From positions 1-62,285 of the forward strand of contig JAZQLI010000036.1 in assembly GCA_045542595.1 (NCBI GenBank): 62,285 bases of DNA, written 5' to 3'. The notes below the pieces were generated by a model. The model worked only from the letters and a program-made list of their open reading frames with translations. It was not told the DNA's origin and searched no databases. Both the position numbers and the translations under genes were made by a program. This document shows positions 9,501 through 17,568 of this stretch, in pieces (within the stretch, counting starts at the first letter, position 1; every line of letters starts with the position of its first letter). The DNA is from Scatosoma sp045542595 (lineage in GTDB: Bacteria > Bacillota > Clostridia > Christensenellales > Borkfalkiaceae).

Positions 9501-11300
9501 TTATATACCTGCATTCGTACGGCACTTATCAAAGCCGCCGTTGTCAATATAATACTTAATATCGTCTTCCCAAACTTGTCGAGCCGTCGTAGCAGCGCCT
9601 TTATTGCCGAAGAACGCCACGATAGAGTGTCCGCCAAGCGAATAGATTGCCGCCATACCGCCCCACTTCACTAAAGGGAAGGAATCGGGGTCGGGTAAAA
9701 CCGTGGTTTTATAGCATTGATTGTACAAATAGCTTAAACGGTCTTTTTCTACAGCGTACAATTTTTTGTTTTCGCCTTCGAATAATTCTTTATAGAGTGC
9801 GTTGTTTTCTTTTTCCAAATCGTATTCGAAAGGCAAGGAAGCGCCACCCGTCGCTTTCATATAAATTTCTTGCGCTTTATCCGTAGCCATATAGCTAAGG
9901 AAATCGTACGCCACTTCTTTACCCTTTGCGTAGGAAGGCACACCTGCTTGGTGGTTAGGACCAAGCGCGTGCGTCATACCGCGCGCGTCTTTAATATATT
10001 GATAATCTTTTTCCGTAACGTTTTTAATTTTTTCATATTCCGTTTGGAAGGACGGGTCTTGTCTTACCGCCGCAACGTCGGTATACCCTGCGTCGATACA
10101 ACGGATAACCGAACGGAGCGTTTCGTCGTTGGGAATAGAAGGTGTTTTTTCGATAATGTTACTGATAATCGGAACGCGCATCATACGGATTTCGTATTCG
10201 AGTCCGTCATATTCTTCTTTGATTTCTTTTGCCCTGTCTTCCATTTCTTTGGAGAACCAGTCGCCGTTGGCACTGAATACGCCTTCGCCTTTTAAGAATC
10301 TGGTTTGCGCTTGCATGAAATCGAGCCCTGCGTTTTTCTTATAGACGTAGCCGTTTTCGTATTTCAAAATTTGTTCGAATGCCGTCAAAGCGTATAATTT
10401 ACCTTTTTGTCTAAATACGTCTGCGGAAATTCTTCCGTTGGAAACGCCGTTGAAGAAATTACGGTATTCATCAATACCTTCGTATTGCGCCCACCAAACG
10501 GGATAAACGTATGCCCAATACGCACCGGTAGAACTACGCATAATGGCATAATCGCCGTCCGGTTTATTGTTATAATCGAATGCTTTACCGTCGGAAATCA
10601 ATGCACATGCTTCGATAAACTGGTCGGTTGTAAGGGGCACTTCCATATCCAACGCGTTCAAATGGTCGGCATTGTACAAAATACTGTCCATACCGCTTGC
10701 CCAAGGAAATACGTACGATTTGAAAGGTACTACGTCCGCCATATTCGAATCCTGTCCCTTTTCGTAGAAACGCATAGATTCTACGTACGAATCTAACATT
10801 TTATCTTTCACGGTTATGGCTTCTCCAGGAACGGTTTTATTGTAAACGGTTTCCGTTAAATCGGCAAACCATTCGTAACCGGCTGCGTCTTTACCTAAGT
10901 ATTTATCAATACCGCCCGTGAAGAACAAGTCTACCGTGTTTGCACGTTCGCCGGCGTCGATTTTCGTCGTAATCGTCGTACCGTTACCGTCCGCCGTGAA
11001 ATCGACCACCAAGTTGGGATATTTACTTTGTACCCAAGCTTCTTGCATAAACGCTTTTAAAAGGTCGCTACACCATTTCGTACCGTACCCTGCGTCCCAT
11101 ACAAGCACTTCTAACGTTTGTTCGGTATCAGAGCCAAGGTTGGTACCGTACGTACCGCCGCCAATATTGCTGAAATCCGAGCTCGACGTGCCGCCGCCAC
11201 CCGTGCTACCGCCGCCGCAAGCCGCCATACCGAGCGTACTGCCGATTGCTGTAGTAGTACAAAGCAAAGCCAATGCTCTTTTAAACATATTCTTTTTCAT
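9501..11300 (-). CDS. Sugar ABC transporter substrate-binding lipoprotein
   Basis: An extracellular solute-binding protein of the CUT1 type: the signal peptide has the lipobox GMAAC (Cys28) and a Gly/Ser linker, then a periplasmic-binding fold (EVLVWDAGYGTKW at the start of lobe 1; VAYDFLSYMATDKAQEIY near the C-terminus, typical of family 1 solute-binding proteins). At 599 residues it is longer than the usual 400-450, as in binding proteins for larger oligosaccharides. Its gene overlaps the upstream permease gene by 4 bp. It should deliver an oligosaccharide to the two permeases encoded just upstream. Confidence 0.88.
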   Translation of the reverse strand: MKKNMFKRALALLCTTTAIGSTLGMAACGGGSTGGGGTSSSDFSNIGGGTYGTNLGSDTEQTLEVLVWDAGYGTKWCSDLLKAFMQEAWVQSKYPNLVVDFTADGNGTTITTKIDAGERANTVDLFFTGGIDKYLGKDAAGYEWFADLTETVYNKTVPGEAITVKDKMLDSYVESMRFYEKGQDSNMADVVPFKSYVFPWASGMDSILYNADHLNALDMEVPLTTDQFIEACALISDGKAFDYNNKPDGDYAIMRSSTGAYWAYVYPVWWAQYEGIDEYRNFFNGVSNGRISADVFRQKGKLYALTAFEQILKYENGYVYKKNAGLDFMQAQTRFLKGEGVFSANGDWFSKEMEDRAKEIKEEYDGLEYEIRMMRVPIISNIIEKTPSIPNDETLRSVIRCIDAGYTDVAAVRQDPSFQTEYEKIKNVTEKDYQYIKDARGMTHALGPNHQAGVPSYAKGKEVAYDFLSYMATDKAQEIYMKATGGASLPFEYDLEKENNALYKELFEGENKKLYAVEKDRLSYLYNQCYKTTVLPDPDSFPLVKWGGMAAIYSLGGHSIVAFFGNKGAATTARQVWEDDIKYYIDNGGFDKCRTNAGI

Positions 11301-12187
11301 CCTTTCAATCCTCCTATGGACATATTATTCATAATCAAATCTGAGAACGCGATAAAGATTGTTACAACGGGAATTAACGAAACAATCATTGCCGCGTAGT
11401 AAACGGGCTCTTTGCCTACGTAATTTTCAGAAACTTGGTACATACCCACCGCAAGCGTAGGATAGGACGGCAAATAGATAAGCAATGCTTCGTAGCTATT
11501 CCAAAGCCCGATAAAGCCCGTGATGGAAAGTGTCAAAATCATCGGGAACGCAAGCGGTAACATAATTTTAAAGAATACCGTATAATCGTTGCCACCGTCG
11601 ATAAATACCGCTTCCGCATAATCCCACGAAACGCCCTTGAAAAATCCGTACATCATCAAGAACCGCATACCGAACGAGCCGAGAGACGAATAGATGACAT
11701 AGAATATCGTATCGTACATTCCCGTTATGTAGTAGAACGTATACGTAGCACCGCCTGTACCTAAAATGGGCAACGTCATACACAAAATTGCCGTTCCGTA
11801 AATAAAATCTCTACCGCGGAAGTTATATTTGGAAAGAACGTAACCTGTACAACAGGAGAAGAACATATTTACGATAAGGGAAATAAAACAATACCAAAGG
11901 CTGTTGAAAACCATTCCGAAAAAGCCTGTACCGTTATAACTAAGTCCTTCTAATGCCTTTACGTAGTTATCAAATTTCCATTTGCCAAGCTGCGGTAAAA
12001 CAAGCCCCAAATGCAATTCCTCATCGTAACGCAACGGCGTTTTTAAAGAATTGACAAGCAACCAAACCAACGGATATAAAAGGGAAATTGCCCAAAGTGC
12101 CAAAATTGCAAACGCTATACCGAATACAATTTTTTCACTGACGCTTTTTTTTGTGAGAGCACTTCTTTTCTTTACAAATAATTTCAC
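11297..12187 (-). CDS. Carbohydrate ABC transporter permease, MalG-type
   Basis: A polytopic permease with about six membrane segments; the first is at residues 20-48. The EAA loop that contacts the ATPase is visible as DYAEAVFIDGGNDYTVFF followed by IMLPLAFPMI. This is the CUT1 MalG-like partner of the permease encoded 14 bp upstream. No ATP-binding subunit occurs in the operon, so energy probably comes from a shared MsmX/MsmK-like ATPase encoded elsewhere, as is known for many Firmicute CUT1 systems. Confidence 0.9.
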   Translation of the reverse strand: MKLFVKKRSALTKKSVSEKIVFGIAFAILALWAISLLYPLVWLLVNSLKTPLRYDEELHLGLVLPQLGKWKFDNYVKALEGLSYNGTGFFGMVFNSLWYCFISLIVNMFFSCCTGYVLSKYNFRGRDFIYGTAILCMTLPILGTGGATYTFYYITGMYDTIFYVIYSSLGSFGMRFLMMYGFFKGVSWDYAEAVFIDGGNDYTVFFKIMLPLAFPMILTLSITGFIGLWNSYEALLIYLPSYPTLAVGMYQVSENYVGKEPVYYAAMIVSLIPVVTIFIAFSDLIMNNMSIGGLKG

Positions 12188-12201
12188 GTTCTCACCCCCC
12201 C

Positions 12202-13221
12202 TTAATATTCTGCAGAATTTACTTTATTGAGTAAATGCCGAATAAGCAATGTAAACGGTACGCTTATCGACGTAAAGCAAAGCCCTACGCAAGACATCAA
12301 ACCGTACGTACCGATACCACTTGCACCGCCGTCGTATACTTTTGAGAAGAACCAGTACGGAAGCGTATACGCGCCCGCCTTTTGAACGACGTCCCCCACG
12401 CCGAATAAAAGTACGGGGCCGCCTGCGCTTAAAATGTTACAAAGGTCGAGGATAACCGTCGTTGAGAACGTGGGCCAAATTAAAGGCATAATGACGTAAA
12501 TCAATTCTTTAAAAAGTTGCAAACCTTCCAACCGCCCCACTTCGATGAGTTCGGGTGGGATACGGGACATTGCGCTATAGAAAAGTATATTACCGCAAGC
12601 CCCCGTCCATATCGTATAGAAAATAATCGTCCAAGTTGCCGTTCCTTCAGTATGTAATAAGCCTTCTCCTTCCGAAAGTGTAATGCCCATACTTTCACAT
12701 AATGCATTGATAGGGCCAATTGGGCTTACTAACTGCTTAAACGCCGTAACCAATACAATCCCCGAAATAATGTGCGGAAGATAGAAGATAACGCGGAGTG
12801 TTTTATATCCCCAAATTTGCTTATACATAAAATAACTTACCGTAAGCGTAATGGGCACTCCGACGAATTCCGCCATACAGAAAGTAAGTACCGTATTGCT
12901 AAGTGCCTTACTGAGTATGCTGTTCCCACTGTTATCGAATAACATTTCGAATACGTCAACGAAATTTTGAAATTTCGGGTCAAACGCTCCGTATCTGTCT
13001 TGGAATGCCATTAAAATGGCACTGCTGTTGATGAACACCCAATGAATAAGCCAGTTCACAACGGGAACGAACAACATAACGATAATAAACGCACGTTGCT
13101 GGCGGCGTCTTGTCGCCATAGAACTCGGTCTGCGCGGTTTTCCGTTTTGAAGCTGTTGTGCAGTAAAAGCCGTATCGTCTTGCGTTATCGTTTCAAAAAC
13201 TTCTGCTTGATTTACGTCCAT
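12202..13221 (-). CDS. Carbohydrate ABC transporter permease, MalF/UgpA-type
   Basis: The first gene of the glycan operon. After a polar N-terminus of about 45 residues there are six or so membrane segments. The EAA loop reads IPPELIEVGRLEGLQLF followed by IYVIMPLIWPTF. It pairs with the MalG-type permease downstream to form the channel of a CUT1 importer. The start ATG follows an AAAGGAGAGAAA ribosome binding site. The upstream leader of about 100 nt reaches a probable SigA promoter at 13332-13360. Confidence 0.9.
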   Translation of the reverse strand: MDVNQAEVFETITQDDTAFTAQQLQNGKPRRPSSMATRRRQQRAFIIVMLFVPVVNWLIHWVFINSSAILMAFQDRYGAFDPKFQNFVDVFEMLFDNSGNSILSKALSNTVLTFCMAEFVGVPITLTVSYFMYKQIWGYKTLRVIFYLPHIISGIVLVTAFKQLVSPIGPINALCESMGITLSEGEGLLHTEGTATWTIIFYTIWTGACGNILFYSAMSRIPPELIEVGRLEGLQLFKELIYVIMPLIWPTFSTTVILDLCNILSAGGPVLLFGVGDVVQKAGAYTLPYWFFSKVYDGGASGIGTYGLMSCVGLCFTSISVPFTLLIRHLLNKVNSAEY

Positions 13222-13331
13222 TTTCTCTCCTTTATTTTTTTGTCGATTGAAAGATTGAAATGTTTAAATTATTTGCCGTCTTTCCTATCGAATTTTTCCT
13301 CTAAAAGCGCATTGTGCACTTTAATAAAATC

Positions 13332-13360
13332 ATTATACAACACGCGATATTATTTTGAAA
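13332..13360 (-). promoter_or_regulatory. Probable promoter of the glycan operon
   Basis: On the minus strand a weak -35 (TTTCAA) is followed after 17 bp by a perfect -10 (TATAAT). The predicted start lies about 100 nt before the first permease gene. No clear operator or catabolite-response site was recognised nearby. Confidence 0.5.
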
Positions 13361-13526
13361 ATAAATATATTTGCTTATTTACTATAGTTTTTTGCTTTAT
13401 TCCATTTTGAAAAACCCATTTTTTTACTTTTAAAATTACAATTTTGTGTCCATTTTTTGCCTTTTTTTGAAAGAAATACTATAAATTATTTTCAACTTTT
13501 TTATTTTTACTCAAAAAAGTATAATA

Positions 13527-13558
13527 AAAAAAAGCCGAACGGGGTTCATGCTTTTTTT
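13527..13558. terminator. Orphan bidirectional terminator in a divergent intergenic region
   Basis: A hairpin pairs AAAAAAAGC with GCTTTTTTT and GAAC with GTTC around a GGG loop. It can act on both strands. It sits in the gene-free 13222-13757 interval between two divergently transcribed units, where no gene end needs it; the rest of that interval is AT-rich and holds only the two promoters. It may end a small RNA or insulate the two promoters. Confidence 0.6.
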
Positions 13559-13675
13559 GTACGTTATTCAACTTTTATTGCATTGTTAAAAAATAATATT
13601 CAATACCAAACGATATGGGTAGGTATGCGATAAACGCGTTTTTTTATCTTAATATTTGTCTTTTTTGCTTTTCAT

Positions 13676-13705
13676 TTGACTTTTTTTGCGTATTTATGCT
13701 ATACT
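13676..13705 (+). promoter_or_regulatory. Promoter of the HAD phosphatase gene
   Basis: TTGACT and TATACT are separated by 18 bp, followed by a leader of about 45 nt to the ATG at 13758. The promoter overlaps an upstream in-frame TTG, which argues against the longer reading frame. Confidence 0.7.
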
Positions 13706-13757
13706 AAAAAAGACGGTGGCGTTTGCCGTAGAATATTCGGAGAGTTTTTACTTATTT

Positions 13758-14261
13758 ATGATAAAATGCATTCTTTTTGACCGAGATGGCACTTTGGGCG
13801 AGTTGGTGGATAAACGATATCCCGATACGCTTATCCCCTATACGGACGTTCGCCACGTTTTCGATGCATTAAAAACGCGTGGCTATATTGTAGGCATTAT
13901 CAGCAATCAATCGAGCATTGCGCGCGGCACGGGCGGCAATTACGATTTCGAAGGAGAATTTACGGCTTGGCACGCCGATATATGGGAAATTTGTCCACAC
14001 GATACGCAAGATAACTGCAACTGTCGCAAACCCAAAAGCGGAATGCTTTTATCCGTTTGCAAACGTTTGCAATTACAGCCTGAAGAATGTATGGTAGTTG
14101 GAGATAGACTTTCCGACGTGCAATGTGCAAAAAACGTAAACGCGCACGCCGCTTTAGTTTTAACGGGATTTGGAGAAACGGAAAAAACACAAACACTTTC
14201 GCTTTATCCCGACGTTCCCGTTTTCAAACAGTTTGATGAAGTTCTTACTTTTTTACAATGA
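13758..14261 (+). CDS. HAD-IIIA phosphatase, GmhB/HisB-N-like
   Basis: A 167-residue haloacid dehalogenase hydrolase. The nucleophile motif FDRDGTLGEL is at the N-terminus, IISNQSSIARG gives motif II, and GDRLSDVQCAKN gives the acidic metal-binding motif. The Cys/His cluster CPHDTQDNCNC is the zinc-binding loop typical of heptose-1,7-bisphosphate phosphatase and histidinol-phosphatase relatives. ATG 13758 was chosen because the promoter covers the upstream extension and the conserved motif begins here. The exact substrate is unclear. A shared bidirectional terminator follows. Confidence 0.85.
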   Translation: MIKCILFDRDGTLGELVDKRYPDTLIPYTDVRHVFDALKTRGYIVGIISNQSSIARGTGGNYDFEGEFTAWHADIWEICPHDTQDNCNCRKPKSGMLLSVCKRLQLQPEECMVVGDRLSDVQCAKNVNAHAALVLTGFGETEKTQTLSLYPDVPVFKQFDEVLTFLQ

Positions 14262-14295
14262 AAAATCCCCACGGTTATCCGTGGGGATGTATTTT
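14262..14295. terminator. Bidirectional terminator between converging genes
   Basis: A perfect stem ATCCCCACGG/CCGTGGGGAT with a TTAT loop is flanked by A and T tracts. It serves both the rightward HAD gene and the leftward acyltransferase-like gene. Confidence 0.85.
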
Positions 14296-14302
14296 TACTT
14301 TC

Positions 14303-15430
14303 TTACTCGGCAAGTTTTTTAATATACGAACGACGGCGCTTATGTTGGATATGGTTGAAATGTTTCCAGCCTTGTTGAATGGTTAAATTCGTTTCCAAAT
14401 TAAGGTTGGTTTCCAAATATTTTACGCTACCGTCGGCAAGCATATCCTGAAGTGTCGTGATAATGAGTGCTGACAAACCAGACTTTCTGTATCTAGGCAT
14501 AATAGCAACGAGTGCCAAATCGATACTTTCAGGCTTTTTAATGGCCTTGAAAAGACGAACAAGGCAGGCAGGTGTAAGTTTACCGCCACTTTTTTGCAAA
14601 GCCTTCCCTATCCCCGGTAACACCAAACCGAACGCCACTACGTTTTCGTCTTCGTCGCAAATAGCAAGCATATACTTCAAATTGATGAACAGCTTAAACT
14701 GTACCAACATTTGATTTATCATCTCGGGCGTGTAAGGAACGAAACCGTATAATTCTTTATAGCATTCGTCCAAACATTTAAAAATACTCGGTGCGTATTT
14801 CTTAATGAATTTACTCTTTTTCATACCTACGCCGGCAAAGTGTAAATTACTCTTTTTCATAGAACGTTCGGCTAATTTCCAAAGTCTATCGTCCTGTTGC
14901 GGCGTGGAGAACAAGCGCGATTCTACCCAGTCGATATCCTTTACGTATCCACAGCTTTCAATTAAGGAAGCATAATATTCGTAATTGTACTGTTCTTCAA
15001 AGGTAGAAAGATAATCGAACCCTTCAATCAACAAGCCTTCGCGTTCCATATCGCTATAGCCAAGCGGCCCGACGACGGTATCCATTCCGTTTGCTTTCGC
15101 CCAAGCTTCGGCGGCGTCGAACAAAGCCTTTGCCGTTTCGGGATTGTTTTCGCAATCGAAACGGGTAAAACGTACTTGTTTTACATTATAAATATCGTTA
15201 TACTGATTTTGAATAATCGCTTGAATACGCCCTACGGTCACCCCGTCTCTTTGCGCCAAATAAAAAGCTGATTTACACGTTTTACTGTAAATATTCTTCG
15301 ACGTGAACATAGCCATTTCGTCGCCGTACAAAGGCGGCACGAAATAAGGATTTCCCTTATATAAGCGCAAAGGATATTCTACAAATTCTTTTCTCTGTTT
15401 TTTCGTTTTTACTTCGATAACGGATAACAT
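14303..15430 (-). CDS. GNAT-like N-acyltransferase superfamily protein
   Basis: This 375-residue protein resembles the YghO-type group of GNAT-fold proteins found in Clostridia. It starts MLSVIEVKTKKQRKEFVEYP, has VGRIQAII as a beta-4-like strand, VVGPLGYSDMEREGLL in the centre, and LALVAIMPRYRKSGLSALI as a candidate acetyl-CoA loop near the C-terminus. The start at 15430 is preferred over an upstream ATG at 15508, since it has AGAGGTG just upstream and the promoter -10 overlaps the longer form. Monocistronic. The substrate is unknown. Confidence 0.65.
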   Translation of the reverse strand: MLSVIEVKTKKQRKEFVEYPLRLYKGNPYFVPPLYGDEMAMFTSKNIYSKTCKSAFYLAQRDGVTVGRIQAIIQNQYNDIYNVKQVRFTRFDCENNPETAKALFDAAEAWAKANGMDTVVGPLGYSDMEREGLLIEGFDYLSTFEEQYNYEYYASLIESCGYVKDIDWVESRLFSTPQQDDRLWKLAERSMKKSNLHFAGVGMKKSKFIKKYAPSIFKCLDECYKELYGFVPYTPEMINQMLVQFKLFINLKYMLAICDEDENVVAFGLVLPGIGKALQKSGGKLTPACLVRLFKAIKKPESIDLALVAIMPRYRKSGLSALIITTLQDMLADGSVKYLETNLNLETNLTIQQGWKHFNHIQHKRRRSYIKKLAE

Positions 15431-15507
15431 AAGCACCTCTTTTGTGTATGCCGTGGGATTTGAAATTATTCCCCTTTCGACAGTATTTGTAATACTTTCA
15501 TAGTACA

Positions 15508-15537
15508 ATTATACCATAAGGCATAGTATAATGTCAA
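15508..15537 (-). promoter_or_regulatory. Promoter of the GNAT-like gene
   Basis: On the minus strand TTGACA and TATAAT, both perfect consensus, are separated by 18 bp, about 75 nt before the chosen start. Confidence 0.8.
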
Positions 15538-15560
15538 TAGATAAACGAAATTTTTTTATG

Positions 15561-15586
15561 AAAAAAGGAGCTTCACGCTCCTTTTT
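15561..15586. terminator. Terminator after the SDR gene region
   Basis: A short stem AAAGGAGC/GCTCCTTT with T tracts on both strands ends the leftward transcript carrying the SDR gene. The putative small reading frame upstream stops inside the stem. Confidence 0.7.
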
Positions 15587-15767
15587 GTTTATCCTTTAAA
15601 GCCCGTTCTTTCACGAGTGTGATACAAGGCAACGCAACGCCGCTGAAAATACGCCCTTCTACGCCAAGCAAAGCGTTTGCGAGCAGCGACGAACGCCACC
15701 TATACCGATAATCGCACCGGGCACATATTGCCATTAGGAAAAATATTGCAAATTCCCAAACGGTCAT
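15573..15767 (-). pseudogene. Possible frameshifted remnant or small gene after the SDR
   Basis: A 64-codon frame opens five bases after the SDR stop codon and ends in the terminator. Its start is hydrophobic (MTVWEFAIFFLMAIC); its end looks protein-like (GVEGRIFSGVALPC), but the middle is Arg/Cys-rich (RCDYRYRWR). In the next frame the same DNA gives PGAIIGIGGVRR. This suggests a membrane-protein tail broken by a frameshift. There is no ribosome binding site, though coupling to the SDR gene is possible. No family is recognised. Confidence 0.3.
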
Positions 15768-15771
15768 TTTT

Positions 15772-16617
15772 TCAATTTTTTTTATTTTCATCTTCTTTAA
15801 AAACTTCGGTAAACACCTTTGATTTCGACGCTTTCATAACACCGCGAATCAAGAACAAGCCTTTTACAGGCATACATTTTGCCGTAACGTTCATAAATTT
15901 TGCGTCCCAGCCGAGCACCGCACGCTTTTTTTTGCGCAGTATTTTTTTCACTATCTTTTTCGCCATTGTACGAGCTGGCATTGCTATGATATCCAAGGCA
16001 CTGTTTTTGGTATTTTTGTCGTTACGGAACAAATCGGTTGCCGTTGTCCCAGGATAGACGATACCTACGTATTTCTTGCCTTTTTCTTCCATTTGCAACG
16101 CTTCTGTATAGCTTTTCAAGGCTGCTTTACTTGCCGAATACGCTGCCGTTCCCACGACGGTGCAAAGTGCCGCCGACGAAGCGACGTTGACAATGGCAGG
16201 TTTATCCTTTTTATCCCCTTGTAAAACCGTTGATAACGCTTCTATCGCATACACCGCGGAAAGATAGTTGGTTTTAAGCACCGTTTCCACCGTTTCCGAA
16301 GAAACGCAAGTGGCTTTTTGGAAGGTAGGAAATACGCCTGCATTATTGATAAGTAAAGCAGGGAAAATCCCCTTTTGTTTCAACTCGGATGCAAAAGATT
16401 GCCAGTTGTCGCGGTGGGATACATCGAAAAGCCGAAATTCGAAACGGTAGGCGTTGTCTTTGAGTTCCTTTTGCAAGGCAAGCATCTTTTCTTCGCTTCT
16501 ACCGATACCGATAACGTTTGCCTGATATTTTTCCACCAAAAGCCGACAAAGTTCTTTGCCGATACCGCCCGATGCGCCCGATAAAACAACCGTTTTGTCT
16601 TTCAACCAGTTTCGCAT
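15772..16617 (-). CDS. SDR-family NAD(P)-dependent oxidoreductase
   Basis: A classical short-chain dehydrogenase/reductase. The Rossmann cofactor motif is SGASGGIG (residues about 13-20), the NNAG motif is INNAGVF near 90, and the catalytic Ser (VASSAA) and YSASKAALK give the Ser-Tyr-Lys set. At 281 residues with a basic C-terminal extension it resembles membrane-associated DltE/YqjQ-type SDRs. The substrate is not deducible. The ATG at 16617 has a weak GGAAG site. Confidence 0.88.
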   Translation of the reverse strand: MRNWLKDKTVVLSGASGGIGKELCRLLVEKYQANVIGIGRSEEKMLALQKELKDNAYRFEFRLFDVSHRDNWQSFASELKQKGIFPALLINNAGVFPTFQKATCVSSETVETVLKTNYLSAVYAIEALSTVLQGDKKDKPAIVNVASSAALCTVVGTAAYSASKAALKSYTEALQMEEKGKKYVGIVYPGTTATDLFRNDKNTKNSALDIIAMPARTMAKKIVKKILRKKKRAVLGWDAKFMNVTAKCMPVKGLFLIRGVMKASKSKVFTEVFKEDENKKN

Positions 16618-16706
16618 ACTTCCCTCACGTGTTTTATTTCGTTATTTATTATAACACCGCGAAAAAAGAAATGCAAGTAATTACACGCGCGTATGGAAAA
16701 GATTAT

Positions 16707-16731
16707 AAAAGCGGCGTTTTCGCCGCTTTTT
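16707..16731. terminator. Terminator downstream of hpt
   Basis: A perfect stem AAAAGCGGCG/CGCCGCTTTT with a TTTT loop ends the leftward hpt transcript. Confidence 0.8.
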
Positions 16732-16741
16732 ATACGTTATA

Positions 16742-17305
16742 TTATTTACAACAATGCGTATTGTATTCTGCAATGTACGGTAAGCTGCGGTAATATTCCG
16801 CGCAATCTAATCCGTAGCCGATAACGAAAAAATCGGGAATGGTAAACAGGGATACGTCGGGGTTAAAATCGACAATTCGGCGGGAAGGTTTATCCAAAAG
16901 GGTTACTACGTGCAAAGACAAAGGTTTGCGTTCTTTCAATACCGCAACAACGTCGTTTAACGTTCTACCCGTGTCTACGATATCTTCCACGATTACTACG
17001 TTATATTTACTGATATCTTGGTCGATATCCATCGTGATTTTTACAATACCGCTGGACACGGTGCCTTGATAATAGCTTTTTGCGCACATAAATCCTATTT
17101 CGCAAGGTACGCTTACCGCACGGCACAAATCCGCTAAAAACACAAACGCGCCTTTGAGTATGCTGATAAGCAAAATGGGACGCCCATCGTAATAACTGTC
17201 AATCAATTTGCCTGCTTCTTTGATTTTCGCTTTAATTTCATCTTCGGTGATGATAATTCTTTTAATGCCGTTTTGATATTCTTCTTTCGTTTTGATGGTT
17301 TCCAT
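16742..17305 (-). CDS. hpt: Hypoxanthine(-guanine) phosphoribosyltransferase
   Basis: A 187-residue purine-salvage enzyme converting hypoxanthine or guanine plus PRPP to IMP or GMP. The PRPP-binding motif is VVIVEDIVDTGRTL, the flexible-loop region is CAKSYYQGT, and the purine-binding end reads PDFFVIGYGLDCAEYYR, all diagnostic of HPRT. The start at 17305 follows GAAGGGG; a longer upstream reading would overlap the promoter. Single-gene unit with its own promoter and terminator. Confidence 0.95.
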   Translation of the reverse strand: METIKTKEEYQNGIKRIIITEDEIKAKIKEAGKLIDSYYDGRPILLISILKGAFVFLADLCRAVSVPCEIGFMCAKSYYQGTVSSGIVKITMDIDQDISKYNVVIVEDIVDTGRTLNDVVAVLKERKPLSLHVVTLLDKPSRRIVDFNPDVSLFTIPDFFVIGYGLDCAEYYRSLPYIAEYNTHCCK

Positions 17306-17335
17306 AGCGCACCCCTTCAATATTATATTGTATAT

Positions 17336-17364
17336 ATTATAACACATCTATTTATATTTTTCAA
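17336..17364 (-). promoter_or_regulatory. Promoter of hpt
   Basis: TTGAAA and TATAAT are separated by exactly 17 bp on the minus strand, about 25 nt ahead of the start codon. Confidence 0.8.
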
Positions 17365-17493
17365 CCACATAACCAAAACATCGCGGAATTTTTTAACAAT
17401 TTTTTATGCGGTTATACGCTTGGCGGCTACGCACGCATTGTTGAGTTTCTTAATAAAATAATAAAAATAAATAAAATAAAGTGGCTTTATTAG

Positions 17494-17522
17494 TTGACAT
17501 CTTATAATAAAAGGACTATAAT
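17494..17522 (+). promoter_or_regulatory. Consensus promoter of the MFS transporter gene
   Basis: A perfect TTGACA, 17-bp spacer and TATAAT. The predicted start lies about 40 nt before the ATG, so expression may be strong and constitutive. Confidence 0.88.
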
Positions 17523-17568
17523 ATTCAAAGTTTGCAATTTTAAATTTTTACATAGGAGAAAGTTTAGT

